NCBI GenBank assembly: GCA_947380915.1
Contig: CANCSY010000072.1
Span: forward strand, 1-12,749
Direction of reading: 5' to 3'
Length of the DNA stretch: 12,749 nucleotides
Source: Beijerinckiaceae bacterium
GTDB taxonomy: Bacteria > Pseudomonadota > Alphaproteobacteria > Rhizobiales > Beijerinckiaceae
Program-made: the position numbers and the translations under genes
Notes under the pieces: generated by a model
Databases searched by the model: none
Told to the model about the DNA's origin: nothing
The model's input: only the letters and a program-made list of their open reading frames with translations
Shown here: positions 1-6,978 of the stretch, one piece after another
How positions within the stretch are numbered: the first letter of the stretch is position 1
How the letters are laid out: each line of letters begins with the position of its first letter

Positions 1-1040
1 CCGATGGGCAGGGCCTCCTCGCCATCGAAATGCCAATGGGGGAAATCGGTGGAGAACAGCACCATCTCGTCGGATTTCATCTGCTCGCAGAACCGCTCCA
101 GCCGCCCTGCGCCCTCGGGCGCGTCGAAGGGCTGGAGGGTGAGGCGGATGTGGTCGCGCACGATCTGGGAAGGCGGGGTCTTCACCCAGGGGATTTCGGC
201 GCGCACCCCCCGCCAGGTCTTGTCGAAGCGCCAGAGAGCCGCAGGCAGCCAGGTGACGCCGGACTCCATGAAGACGAATGTCAGCTCAGGGAATTTGGCG
301 AAGACGCCTTCCGAGACGAGGCTCAGCACACAGTTCTCGAAGCCGAAGGCCTGGGCCACATAGTCCTCAAGGAAATAGGACCCATAGCCCCCCGCAAGGG
401 CGGGATGGTGGTAGAGGCTGCCCGCGTGGACGCCGATGGGCAGGCTGTGACGGTTCGCCGCCGCATAGATCGGCCAATGGGCGCGCTTGCCCAGCGGCTG
501 CTCGCCCATGGCCAGCATCAGCACCTGCACGAAGCGCGGATCCCCCGCGCGCCGCTCGATCTCCTCGGCGGCCAGATCGGGGTTGTTCAGGGGCACGACG
601 ATGGAGGCGCGCAGGCGCGGGTCGCGATCCAGCCATTCCCCCGTGATCCAGTCGTTGACGGCGGTGCAGACCACCGCCGCCATATCCTCGCTATGGAGCG
701 CCACGCCCCCATAGATGCAGTTGGCGATAGCGGCTGAGGGGCCGAAGACGTCGAGGTGCTTGTCTTTCAGGATGGAGAAGTCGCTGCCCGGGCGCCCATT
801 GGCCGGGCGCCGGTCGGGGCGGATCATGATCGGCGCATTGGGGGGGTCGCTCGTCATGTTCCAGCTGAGCCGGTCGATTCCCCGGGTTATGAACTGCTGG
901 CGCCAGTAGGCGTCCAGATAGGGCAGCAACGCCTTGATGGAGGGAACGGAAATATGTACGTCGCAGTCCACCGCCGCGCCGCCGAAAAGGCCGCCGCCCA
1001 GGGTTTTCGCTGGAATTCTGTGATCCGCCCGGTCCTGCAT
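1..1040 (-). CDS. Amidohydrolase-2 family metal-dependent hydrolase (3' end cut by window edge)
   Basis: This frame reads leftward from the ATG at 1040 to the window edge without a stop, giving 346 visible codons. It matches the PF04909 (amidohydrolase 2, ACMSD-like TIM barrel) family. The N-terminal barrel motif is VDCDVHIS (residues 24-31, with D27 and H29 as metal-ligand candidates). VHAG follows with H205, and STDFPHWHFD carries D332 in the position of the catalytic metal-bound Asp. Relatives are usually around 370-390 residues, so I estimate that only a few dozen residues are missing. No signal peptide is visible, so it is probably cytoplasmic. A G-rich stretch (GGGGGGAC) precedes the ATG and could serve as ribosome binding site. 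In the family such enzymes hydrolyse or decarboxylate small carboxylated, often aromatic-derived, compounds. Its divergence from an uptake/VOC operon fits a catabolic role. The substrate is unknown. Confidence 0.9.
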   Translation of the reverse strand, partial: MQDRADHRIPAKTLGGGLFGGAAVDCDVHISVPSIKALLPYLDAYWRQQFITRGIDRLSWNMTSDPPNAPIMIRPDRRPANGRPGSDFSILKDKHLDVFGPSAAIANCIYGGVALHSEDMAAVVCTAVNDWITGEWLDRDPRLRASIVVPLNNPDLAAEEIERRAGDPRFVQVLMLAMGEQPLGKRAHWPIYAAANRHSLPIGVHAGSLYHHPALAGGYGSYFLEDYVAQAFGFENCVLSLVSEGVFAKFPELTFVFMESGVTWLPAALWRFDKTWRGVRAEIPWVKTPPSQIVRDHIRLTLQPFDAPEGAGRLERFCEQMKSDEMVLFSTDFPHWHFDGEEALPI

Positions 1041-1202
1041 GCGTCCCCCCGGCGCTGACCCGGATATTTTGCTTTCCGGTCCGGGCTGCGCTTGCTACGA
1101 TCACCTCAATCTATCTCGCCCCTCCCGTCAAGCGCGCCTGGCCGCTCCTGTCAGGTGGGATGAAGAATAGCGGCGCCCTTCAGTGGGATCGGGAGGACAA
1201 AG
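1041..1202. promoter_or_regulatory. Divergent promoter region between amidohydrolase and binding-protein operon
   Basis: This 162-bp gap separates two divergent genes, so it must hold promoters for both. For the rightward operon the best candidate I see is TACGAT at 1096-1101, 17 bp after a poor -35 (TTTCCG, 1073-1078). For the leftward gene a TTGACG -35-like hexamer lies on the minus strand at 1131-1126, but I see no convincing -10 behind it. The ribosome binding site of the rightward gene is GGGAGG at about 1190-1195, just before the ATG at 1203. A short CCTG-T-CAGG dyad sits at 1147-1155. The region's role follows from its position; the individual boxes are weak. Confidence 0.4.
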
Positions 1203-2216
1203 ATGCGTTCTGGTTTGGCGACAGCGCTGGTCATGTTCGGGTTTGCGGCGATGCATGGCGCATCCGCCCAGGAGCCGGACTGGGAGAAAGTGGTCGCTGC
1301 GGCGAAAAAGGAAGGGACCGTCACGGTCTATCACGCCCAGCTTGGCGCGCCGCACTGGAAGACAGTGGTCCAGACCTTCGAGAAGACCTACGGGATCAAG
1401 GTGCAGGAATTCGACGCCCGCGCCAGCGAACTGACCGAGCGCATTCGCACCGAGCAGACCTCGCAACGATATGTGGCCGATGTGGAATTCCATGGCGACA
1501 CGTCGATCCTCCTGCAACGCCAGACCGACTTCATCGCCGAGCACGGCGGCGTGCCGAATATGAAGAATTTGCGGCCGCCCTTCGCGGCCGACGCTTTCGC
1601 CGTCCCCGCCTGGGTGCAGGTGGTCTGCACCCTCGTCAACACATCTCTCGTGAAGCCCGGCGATGAGCCCAAAGCCTGGAAGGATCTGCTGGACCCCAAG
1701 TGGAAGGGCAAGATCATCACCGACGACATGCGCGCCACCGGCAGCGGCCAGACTGTTTTCGCCGTTCTTTATAAAAACTACGGGCCAGAGTTTCTGGAGA
1801 AACTGAAGGCGCAGGACATGGGGATTGGCCGCGATCTCCAGGAAGATTCGCGCCGCGTGGCGCGCGGAGAATATTCCATCTTCATCAACCAGATCATCGC
1901 CTTCGCCTCGCCACTGAAGGGCTTGCCCGTCAAGGTGGCGACGATGGAGGATGGTTGCCCCTATACGCCCATTCAGGGCGCCATCCTGAAGGGCGCGCCC
2001 CATCCCAATGCGGCGCGGTTGTTCATCAACCATCTCATCAGCAAGGACTCGCAAGTCACCTACGCCAAGGCGTGGATGGGCATCGTGACCCAGGGGGTGG
2101 AAGAGGAGCTGACGGACCCGGACGCCAAGCGCTTCGCTGAGGTCAAGCTCATGGGCTCCATTCCCCTGGAAGACCGCGAGCCCATGCTCAAACGGGCAAC
2201 CGATATGTTCAAGTAA
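1203..2216 (+). CDS. ABC-type extracellular solute-binding protein (FbpA/SBP_bac family)
   Basis: The product is a 337-residue periplasmic protein. Its signal peptide is clear: MRSG, a hydrophobic core, then GASA before QEPDWEKV, with cleavage around residue 22. The mature part has the order usual for iron/phosphonate/polyamine-type binding proteins: VTVYHA in the first strand (near residue 40), a variable first lobe, and WKDLLDPKWKGKI (about 160-172). A second lobe carries GEYSIFINQ, and the tail has HPNAARLFINHLIS. The length is normal for the family. The start is set by GGGAGG 7-8 bases upstream. Such proteins normally feed a permease and ATPase, and neither is encoded next to it. It leads an apparent five-gene run with VOC and Bug-like genes, so its ligand may be related to the substrate of those genes. 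The ligand cannot be told from the sequence. Confidence 0.92.
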   Translation: MRSGLATALVMFGFAAMHGASAQEPDWEKVVAAAKKEGTVTVYHAQLGAPHWKTVVQTFEKTYGIKVQEFDARASELTERIRTEQTSQRYVADVEFHGDTSILLQRQTDFIAEHGGVPNMKNLRPPFAADAFAVPAWVQVVCTLVNTSLVKPGDEPKAWKDLLDPKWKGKIITDDMRATGSGQTVFAVLYKNYGPEFLEKLKAQDMGIGRDLQEDSRRVARGEYSIFINQIIAFASPLKGLPVKVATMEDGCPYTPIQGAILKGAPHPNAARLFINHLISKDSQVTYAKAWMGIVTQGVEEELTDPDAKRFAEVKLMGSIPLEDREPMLKRATDMFK

Positions 2217-2219
2217 ACC

Positions 2220-2236
2220 TTGCGCGTGCTGCGCAA
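2220..2236 (+). promoter_or_regulatory. Intercistronic hairpin directly after the binding-protein gene
   Basis: TTGCGC, a five-base loop and GCGCAA form a perfect six-base-pair stem starting three bases after the stop codon. No run of T follows, so a classical intrinsic terminator is unlikely. Such hairpins often protect the upstream message or give partial attenuation. Here that could allow more binding protein than downstream enzyme to be made. The role is inferred. Confidence 0.4.
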
Positions 2237-2271
2237 CCACGTCAAAACACACTCAAACAGGGGAGGCGCCC

Positions 2272-3075
2272 GTGGCGTTCGCAAAAATCAATCATGTCGC
2301 CATTGTCAGCGACAATTACGGCCAGCTTGCCGAATTCTACAAGGCCGCCTTCGGCATGGTCACATCCGCAAAGACGCGCAACGGCCGCGCCGTCACCGTT
2401 GGCGACGGCTACGTGGGATTGAACATCAACCCCCGCCGCGCCGGTCGCTCCGCCGGGCTCGATCATTTCGGCATCCAGGTGGAGGATTGCCCCGCCGCTT
2501 TCGAGCGCATGAAGAAGTACCCCAGCGTGAAATGGCTGCAACGTCCGGCGACGCGCCCCTTCGCGGGCATTTCCACCCATGATCCCGATGGCAACATGTT
2601 CGACATTTCCCAGAAGGACATGAAGAACCGCACCTCGGTTTATGTGGACAATGATGGCAACGCCAATCCCCGCCATATCAACCATGTGGCTTTGCGCACC
2701 ATGAACCCGGAGGCCATGGCGGAATTCTACGCCCATGTTTTCGAACTGACGCCGCGCAACAAGGCCGAAGGGGATCCCAATTTCTATCTCACGGACGGCC
2801 ATGTGACCTTGGTCATCATGCCCTGGGACATCACCGATTATGATGGCACAGGCATCATCACCCAGGGGATGGATCACATCGGCTTCAAGGTCGAGGATCT
2901 CGAGACCTTCAAGGCGGACATAGCCAGCATGGCCGCGAACAATCCGCGCATTGCGCCAGCCTCCTTCTCCGGGCCCGAGGGCGAGGCCCTGCTGGCGCTG
3001 GTGCAGCGCTCCTGCCCGCTCGGCCAGCATGTGCTCGCCGATTGCGACGGCATTCTGATCGACGTGGCGGCCTGA
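2272..3075 (+). CDS. Two-domain VOC family protein A (extradiol dioxygenase/glyoxalase fold)
   Basis: The product has 267 residues and starts at a GTG (2272) with GGGAGG seven bases upstream. Two vicinal-oxygen-chelate modules are visible. Module 1 (about 4-115) has NHVAIVS with H8, LDHFGIQVED with H65, and DPDGNMFD with D111, an H-H-acid set. Module 2 (about 135-267) has INHVALRTM with H138 and MDHIGFKVED with H202. The spacing of 64 between these His residues equals that of the iron ligands in type I extradiol dioxygenases (H146/H210 in BphC). An acidic residue (D264, ILID) near the C-terminus could complete the site but is further along than usual. It has no signal peptide, so it is cytoplasmic. 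It could be a ring-cleaving dioxygenase, an isomerase or a lyase. It is paralogous to VOC protein B (5224-6039) and sits 2 bp before Bug-A. Confidence 0.92.
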   Translation: MAFAKINHVAIVSDNYGQLAEFYKAAFGMVTSAKTRNGRAVTVGDGYVGLNINPRRAGRSAGLDHFGIQVEDCPAAFERMKKYPSVKWLQRPATRPFAGISTHDPDGNMFDISQKDMKNRTSVYVDNDGNANPRHINHVALRTMNPEAMAEFYAHVFELTPRNKAEGDPNFYLTDGHVTLVIMPWDITDYDGTGIITQGMDHIGFKVEDLETFKADIASMAANNPRIAPASFSGPEGEALLALVQRSCPLGQHVLADCDGILIDVAA

Positions 3076-3077
3076 TC

Positions 3078-4133
3078 GTGTTGAGTCCCGCGACTCCTAA
3101 AGGGGCGCTTCTGGCGTCAATCACGGTGCTCGCCATGGCTGGCGCGGCTGGTCCGCAGGCCGCCGCGCAGGGAAGCGACTTCTACACCGGCAAGCAGATC
3201 AACTGGATCCTGAGCGCGGGCGCTGGCGGGGGCTATTCCACCTATGCGCAGGCCTTCGCGCCCTATCTCACCAAATATCTGCCGGGCAACCCCAAGGTCG
3301 TTGTGCAGAACATGCCGGGGGCGGGCGGCATGCGCGCCATGCAATATCTTTCGGCCAATGCACCGAAGGATGGCACGGTGATTGGTCTGGTCCATTCCAG
3401 CGTGCCCTTCGCGCCACTCTTCGGCCTGCCGGGCTCGACCTTCGATCCCCGCAAATTTGGCTGGATCGGCAGCCTCAATGCGGCAGGCGAGTTGTGCGTG
3501 GCCTGGCATACATCGGGCATCAGCACCTGGCAGGACATGAAGGAGAAGACTTTCATCGTCGGGGGCACCGGCGGCGGTTCCCAGATGGAAACGCTGCCCG
3601 ACGCGATCAACCGCCTGTTTGGCGCGCGTATCAAGATCGTCTCCGGCTATAGCGCCGGCGCCGAGGTCAATCTCGCCATCGAGCGCGGGGAATTGCAGGG
3701 TCGATGCAGCGTCAGCGTCAGCTCGATCAATTCGACGCGGCCAGACTGGTTCGCCTCGAAGAAAGTGACGGTGCCGATCCAGATCGCCTTGCGTCGCTCA
3801 TCCCACTTCCCCGATGTTCCCGCCCTGATTGAATTCGCGCCAGACAAGCGGACCCATGATATTCTGGAAGTGCTGCTGGCCTATCAGGATATGGATCGTC
3901 CCATGCTGGCGCCGCCGGGCCTTCCGCCAGAGCGGCTGGAAATGTTGCGCGCAGCCTTTCATGCGGGGATCACGGACCCGGCCTTTCTCGCGGAGGCGCA
4001 GCGCCTGGGCCTCGAAATCGAGGAGGTCAGCGGCCAGCGCCTCGAAGACATCGTGACCAACGCCTATGGTCTGCCAGCGGATATTCTACAGGCCGCCCGC
4101 GACGCCATGAGCATGGGTGGCCAGACGAAATAA
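3078..4133 (+). CDS. TctC/Bug-like tripartite tricarboxylate transporter substrate-binding protein A
   Basis: I place the start at GTG 3078, two bases after the VOC-A stop. This gives 351 residues with a proper signal peptide (hydrophobic stretch 10-24, cleavage near AAA-Q at 30/31). A TTG at 3042 would add 12 charged residues inside VOC-A and has no ribosome binding site. The mature protein shows the Bug-family layout: DFYTGKQ, then LSAGAGGGY (45-53), PGNPKVVVQNMPGAGG (69-84), a central VGGTGGGSQME, and SGYSAGAE in lobe 2. A C-terminal APPGLPPERLEMLRAAF helix precedes a typical DPAF motif. It belongs to a divergent branch: HSSVPFAPLFG replaces the usual PDGYT region, and C140 and C210 are both shared with Bug-B. 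In the family the role is periplasmic capture of carboxylates for TctAB-type permeases, but no permease is nearby. Confidence 0.92.
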   Translation: MLSPATPKGALLASITVLAMAGAAGPQAAAQGSDFYTGKQINWILSAGAGGGYSTYAQAFAPYLTKYLPGNPKVVVQNMPGAGGMRAMQYLSANAPKDGTVIGLVHSSVPFAPLFGLPGSTFDPRKFGWIGSLNAAGELCVAWHTSGISTWQDMKEKTFIVGGTGGGSQMETLPDAINRLFGARIKIVSGYSAGAEVNLAIERGELQGRCSVSVSSINSTRPDWFASKKVTVPIQIALRRSSHFPDVPALIEFAPDKRTHDILEVLLAYQDMDRPMLAPPGLPPERLEMLRAAFHAGITDPAFLAEAQRLGLEIEEVSGQRLEDIVTNAYGLPADILQAARDAMSMGGQTK

Positions 4134-4167
4134 ACGGCCAAAGGCCGGCATGAGGGAGGATGTCAAA

Positions 4168-5211
4168 ATGCGTGCGCTGGCTTTTTCTTTTGGGTTCATT
4201 GGCGGCGCCTTGCTGTCGGCGGCCCCGGCGCTGTCCGATCCCATCGAGGATTTCTATCGCGGCAGGCAGGTGTCGCTGGTGCTGAGCACCGGGGCTGGTG
4301 GCGGCTATGCGAGCTACGGCCATGCTTTCGCGCCATTCTTCTCGAAGCATATCCCCGGCAATCCCAATATCGTCGTGCAGAATATGCCCGGCGCCGGCGG
4401 CATTAGGGCCATGCAGTTTTTCAATACCGTCGCCCCGCGCGACGGGTCTGTGCTGGGGCTGGTTCATTCCAGCGTTCCCTTTGCGCCGCTCTATGGCATC
4501 AAGGGCGCGACCTTTGATCCGCGCGCCATGAATTGGATCGGCAGCATCAATTCGTCGGAGGCGATCTGCGTCTCTTGGGCTGCCTCGGGCGTCACCCAGT
4601 GGAAGGACCTCTACGACAAGACCTATATCGTGGGAGGCACAGGCGCGGGGTCCCAGATGGAGACCATGCCCGCCATGATCAACAAGCTCTTCGGCACGAA
4701 GATCAAGATCATCTCGGGTTATACCGGCGGTAACGACGTCTATCTCGCCATGGAGCGCGGCGAGGTGCACGGCCGCTGCGGCGGTTTGGTGTCGTCGATC
4801 AATTCGACCCGGCCTGACTGGTTCGGCAAGAAGAAGGTGGTCGTGCCCATCGCGGTCGCCCTCGAGCGCAACCCGCTGTTTCCTGATACGCCCGCGATTT
4901 ACGAATTCGCCAAGGATGATCGCACCAAGCAGATCCTCAAGCTGATTCTCTTTCCGTTGCAAATGGACCGACCCTTGCTCGCGCCTGCTGGTGTGCCGCC
5001 AGAGCGGGTCGCCGCACTGCGCAAGGCCTTCCACGCGGCCATGAGCGATCCTGCCTTTATCGCGGAGGCGGAGCGGCTCAGCATCGAAATTGGCGAGGTG
5101 AGCGGCGAGAAACTGCAAGCCATTCTCGCCGACGCCTACAGCACGCCGCCCGACATCGTGAAGGCGGCCAATGACGCGATGAACCTCACCGGCGCCTCAG
5201 CCACCGAATAG
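4168..5211 (+). CDS. TctC/Bug-like tripartite tricarboxylate transporter substrate-binding protein B
   Basis: The start is ATG 4168, with GGGAGGA seven bases upstream. Earlier in-frame starts at 4117 and 4150 lie inside Bug-A or over the ribosome binding site. The protein has 347 residues. Its signal peptide (MRALAFSFGF, core to residue 19) has likely cleavage at ALS-DPIE, near residue 23. It aligns without gaps to Bug-A from DFY onward for well over 100 residues, with more than half the positions identical by eye. Shared blocks include HSSVPFAPL, SSINSTRPDWF and RPxLAP near the C-terminus. C134 and C204 correspond to the two cysteines of Bug-A and could form a disulfide. Residues around the presumed ligand pocket differ (ITW-type versus VTQW, YSAGAE versus YTGGND). 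This suggests a related but distinct ligand. Confidence 0.92.
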   Translation: MRALAFSFGFIGGALLSAAPALSDPIEDFYRGRQVSLVLSTGAGGGYASYGHAFAPFFSKHIPGNPNIVVQNMPGAGGIRAMQFFNTVAPRDGSVLGLVHSSVPFAPLYGIKGATFDPRAMNWIGSINSSEAICVSWAASGVTQWKDLYDKTYIVGGTGAGSQMETMPAMINKLFGTKIKIISGYTGGNDVYLAMERGEVHGRCGGLVSSINSTRPDWFGKKKVVVPIAVALERNPLFPDTPAIYEFAKDDRTKQILKLILFPLQMDRPLLAPAGVPPERVAALRKAFHAAMSDPAFIAEAERLSIEIGEVSGEKLQAILADAYSTPPDIVKAANDAMNLTGASATE

Positions 5212-5223
5212 AAAGGACCCACC

Positions 5224-6039
5224 ATGTTCGCAAAGATCAACCATGTGGCCATCGTCAGCCAGCAATATGCGCTGCTGGCCAATTTCTACCAGTCGCTGTT
5301 TGGCATGCGCACGTCGAAAACCTTCGAGCGCACCGTGCGCGCCATCACGGTCGGCGATGGCTATGTGGGCCTCAATATCAACCCTCGCAAGGCGGGTCGC
5401 CCCGCCGCGCTCGATCATTTCGGCGTCGAGGTGGAAGATGTGGCGACCGTGCTTGACCGCATGAAGACAAAATATCCGGCCGCCGACTATATCGAGCGGC
5501 CTTCCACGCGGCCCTTCGCGGGAATCACCGCCAATGATCCCGACGGGAATGTGTTTGATCTCTCCCAGCGCAAGATGGAAAATCGCGCGGGCGTCTATGT
5601 GGAGAACACCGGCGAGCAAAACTCCCGTTACATCAGTCATGTCGCCATGCGCACCATGCGTCCGGACGAGATGGCGCGTTTCTATAGCGATGTCTTCGGT
5701 TTCGAGGAGCGCAATGCGCCTGCGGGCGATCCCAACCATTACCTTACCGATGGCAAGGTGACGCTGGTCATCATGCCCTGGCGGATCCGTAATTTCGCGG
5801 GCCAGAGCATTCTGCCCACCGGCATGGATCATGTGGGCTTCACGGTGGAGAATCTGGAACAGTTCAAGCAGGATGTGGAGGACGCCATCGGCGCCAATCC
5901 CATCATGAATCCGATCCCGCTGGGACGCGGCAAGGAGGGCGCGGCGCGTCTCGAGCTTGCGTATCGTCAGGCGCCCTATGCGCAGCATTTCCTGTCGGAC
6001 CCGGACTTCACGCTCATCAGCGTAGCCCAGAAGAACTGA
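5224..6039 (+). CDS. Two-domain VOC family protein B (paralogue of VOC A)
   Basis: The product has 271 residues, starting at ATG 5224 with an AAAGGA ribosome binding site, 12 bp after Bug-B. Shared identical blocks with VOC A include KINHVAIVS, VGDGYVGLNINPR, TRPFAGI and VTLVIMPW. Module 1 has H7, H65 and D112 (GNVFD). Module 2 has H139 and H203, again spaced 64 apart. Where VOC A has ILID near the C-terminus, this protein has TLISV, so the acidic candidate third ligand of module 2 is missing. A conserved acid elsewhere, or module 1, may therefore hold the metal. It is cytoplasmic and the last gene of the run before the terminator at 6065. The enzymatic activity is unknown: dioxygenase, lyase or isomerase are all possible in this fold. 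Confidence 0.92.
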   Translation: MFAKINHVAIVSQQYALLANFYQSLFGMRTSKTFERTVRAITVGDGYVGLNINPRKAGRPAALDHFGVEVEDVATVLDRMKTKYPAADYIERPSTRPFAGITANDPDGNVFDLSQRKMENRAGVYVENTGEQNSRYISHVAMRTMRPDEMARFYSDVFGFEERNAPAGDPNHYLTDGKVTLVIMPWRIRNFAGQSILPTGMDHVGFTVENLEQFKQDVEDAIGANPIMNPIPLGRGKEGAARLELAYRQAPYAQHFLSDPDFTLISVAQKN

Positions 6040-6064
6040 TCGGGCAGGGCCTGTTCACAAGCAT

Positions 6065-6099
6065 GCTCGACGCCTCCCCTGGAGGGCGTCGAGCGTTTT
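6065..6099 (+). terminator. Rho-independent terminator of the VOC/Bug operon
   Basis: A perfect ten-base-pair stem pairs GCTCGACGCC (6065-6074) with GGCGTCGAGC (6085-6094). The loop can add three further pairs, and GTTTT follows at 6095-6099. It lies 26 bp after the VOC-B stop, between convergent genes. The opposite strand has no T run after the stem, so it should mainly stop rightward transcripts. Confidence 0.8.
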
Positions 6100-6117
6100 C
6101 CTGGTCATGTTGAAAAG

Positions 6118-6714
6118 TCAGGCTAGCGCTTTCATCGACGGACGTTCCTGCAACTTGGCGTAATGCTTAGCCAGCACCGGATGTTTCTCGCGCCAATTGA
6201 GATCTGGCATGGAGCGATCCAGATACAGGAGCGCGCTTGCGCAGGCGACGTCGGCTAGCGTGAGCGAGGAGCCAAAGCAGAATGGTTTTGCGCCGAGGTC
6301 CTGCTCCATTGCTTTCAAGCCAGCATCGATCTTGCGTTCGAAACGCGCGAAATATTCGGGCCCCCTGCGTTGCTCGACCGGCGCGCGATACTCATGGGCG
6401 ATGGCGACGAGGGCGTCGGTGACGCCATCGCCCAGCGCTTCCCAGCGACGAACTTCGATCCGGGACTCAAAATCAGTGGGGATCAGCATGGGCGCGCCGT
6501 CAACGCCGTCGATATATTCGACGATGACGCAGGAGTCGTAGAGGCCACGGCCATCGTCGCGGATCAATGTGGGGATCTTGGCGAGCGGGTTGCCGCCCAT
6601 GACTTCGTCGCTTGCGGGAGACGATTCCTCATATTCGAACGGCAGGCCCTTTTCGACCAACGCGATGCGGACTTTCTGGACATAGGGACTACGGCTTGAA
6701 CCCAGCAATTTCAT
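6118..6714 (-). CDS. Glutathione S-transferase family protein
   Basis: The product has 198 residues. The N-terminal thioredoxin-fold domain (about 1-78) starts MKLLGSSRSPYVQKVR, with the SxSPY catalytic/glutathione-contact region at residues 7-11. It continues with NPLAKIPTL (the cis-proline loop) and YDSCVIVEYID, whose Ser contacts the glutathione gamma-glutamyl group in the family. The helical C-terminal domain contains LTLADVACASALLYLD, the N-capping/hydrophobic staple region. The length is standard. The start at 6714 overlaps the end of a small cysteine-rich gene by 26 bp, so the two are probably cotranscribed. The likely role is cytoplasmic glutathione conjugation or reduction, perhaps detoxification. 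It converges on the VOC operon, so it need not belong to that pathway. Confidence 0.92.
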   Translation of the reverse strand: MKLLGSSRSPYVQKVRIALVEKGLPFEYEESSPASDEVMGGNPLAKIPTLIRDDGRGLYDSCVIVEYIDGVDGAPMLIPTDFESRIEVRRWEALGDGVTDALVAIAHEYRAPVEQRRGPEYFARFERKIDAGLKAMEQDLGAKPFCFGSSLTLADVACASALLYLDRSMPDLNWREKHPVLAKHYAKLQERPSMKALA

Positions 6715-6928
6715 GGTGATCTCTCGTTGTGTTGGTTAACCGTGTCGCGCCTGACGCGGCCCTGTCCTGTTTCACCGTGCGGTCGAACCGCACGTCCCCC
6801 TCGATTTCACCGCAGGCGACCAGTCCATCGCAGCAATGGGCGACGCCGCAGCCCCCGCATTCCGGGCAGGGCGCCAAGCCGCTGGGGGAGGGGCGCATGC
6901 CTGATCCTTCGCACAGATGACATCGCAT
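6689..6928 (-). CDS. Small cysteine-rich, DnaJ-zinc-finger-like protein
   Basis: The product has 79 residues if started at ATG 6928, which has GGAG seven bases upstream. A TTG at 6952 would add eight residues and lacks such a site. The N-terminal 40 residues hold CHLCEGSG (two Cys, CxxCxGxG type), CPECGGCG and AHCCDG, eight cysteines in all. That pattern resembles half of a DnaJ zinc-finger or rubredoxin-like knuckle, so metal binding is likely. The remaining tail is polar and low in features, and its last 26 bp overlap the start of the glutathione S-transferase gene in another frame. I recall similar small proteins in alphaproteobacteria without an assigned function. The coding call rests on the ordered CxxC motifs and the ribosome binding site. 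Confidence 0.68.
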   Translation of the reverse strand: MRCHLCEGSGMRPSPSGLAPCPECGGCGVAHCCDGLVACGEIEGDVRFDRTVKQDRAASGATRLTNTTRDHHEIAGFKP

Positions 6929-6959
6929 GGGCGGCTCCGAATGGCGAATCAACGGCTCA

Positions 6960-6978
6960 TTGCGTGAACCTTACGCAA
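6960..6978. promoter_or_regulatory. Inverted repeat, possible operator of the cysteine-rich/GST genes
   Basis: TTGCGT and ACGCAA form a perfect six-base dyad separated by seven bases. It lies 32-50 bp upstream of the cysteine-rich gene start and over 200 bp before the rightward gene Bug-C. Its size and symmetry suit a dimeric repressor such as a TetR or MarR type. No regulator gene is in the window. The rest of 6929-7190 holds no gene I can support. Confidence 0.35.

Noticed and set aside
30..737. Rightward open frame of 235 codons at the left edge
   Set aside because: The opposite strand encodes the amidohydrolase with intact metal-site motifs; this frame is its shadow.
3042..3077. TTG start for Bug-A inside VOC-A
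   Set aside because: It would add charged residues before the signal peptide and has no ribosome binding site. GTG 3078 fits better.
4027..5118. Long antisense open frame of 363 codons opposite Bug-B, with similar ones opposite other genes (for example 1128-2252, 2242-3030, 5197-5988, 8245-9030)
   Set aside because: Their translations are His/Arg/Gly-rich with no motifs and lie wholly opposite genes with strong family evidence. They are the usual shadow frames of GC-rich codon bias.
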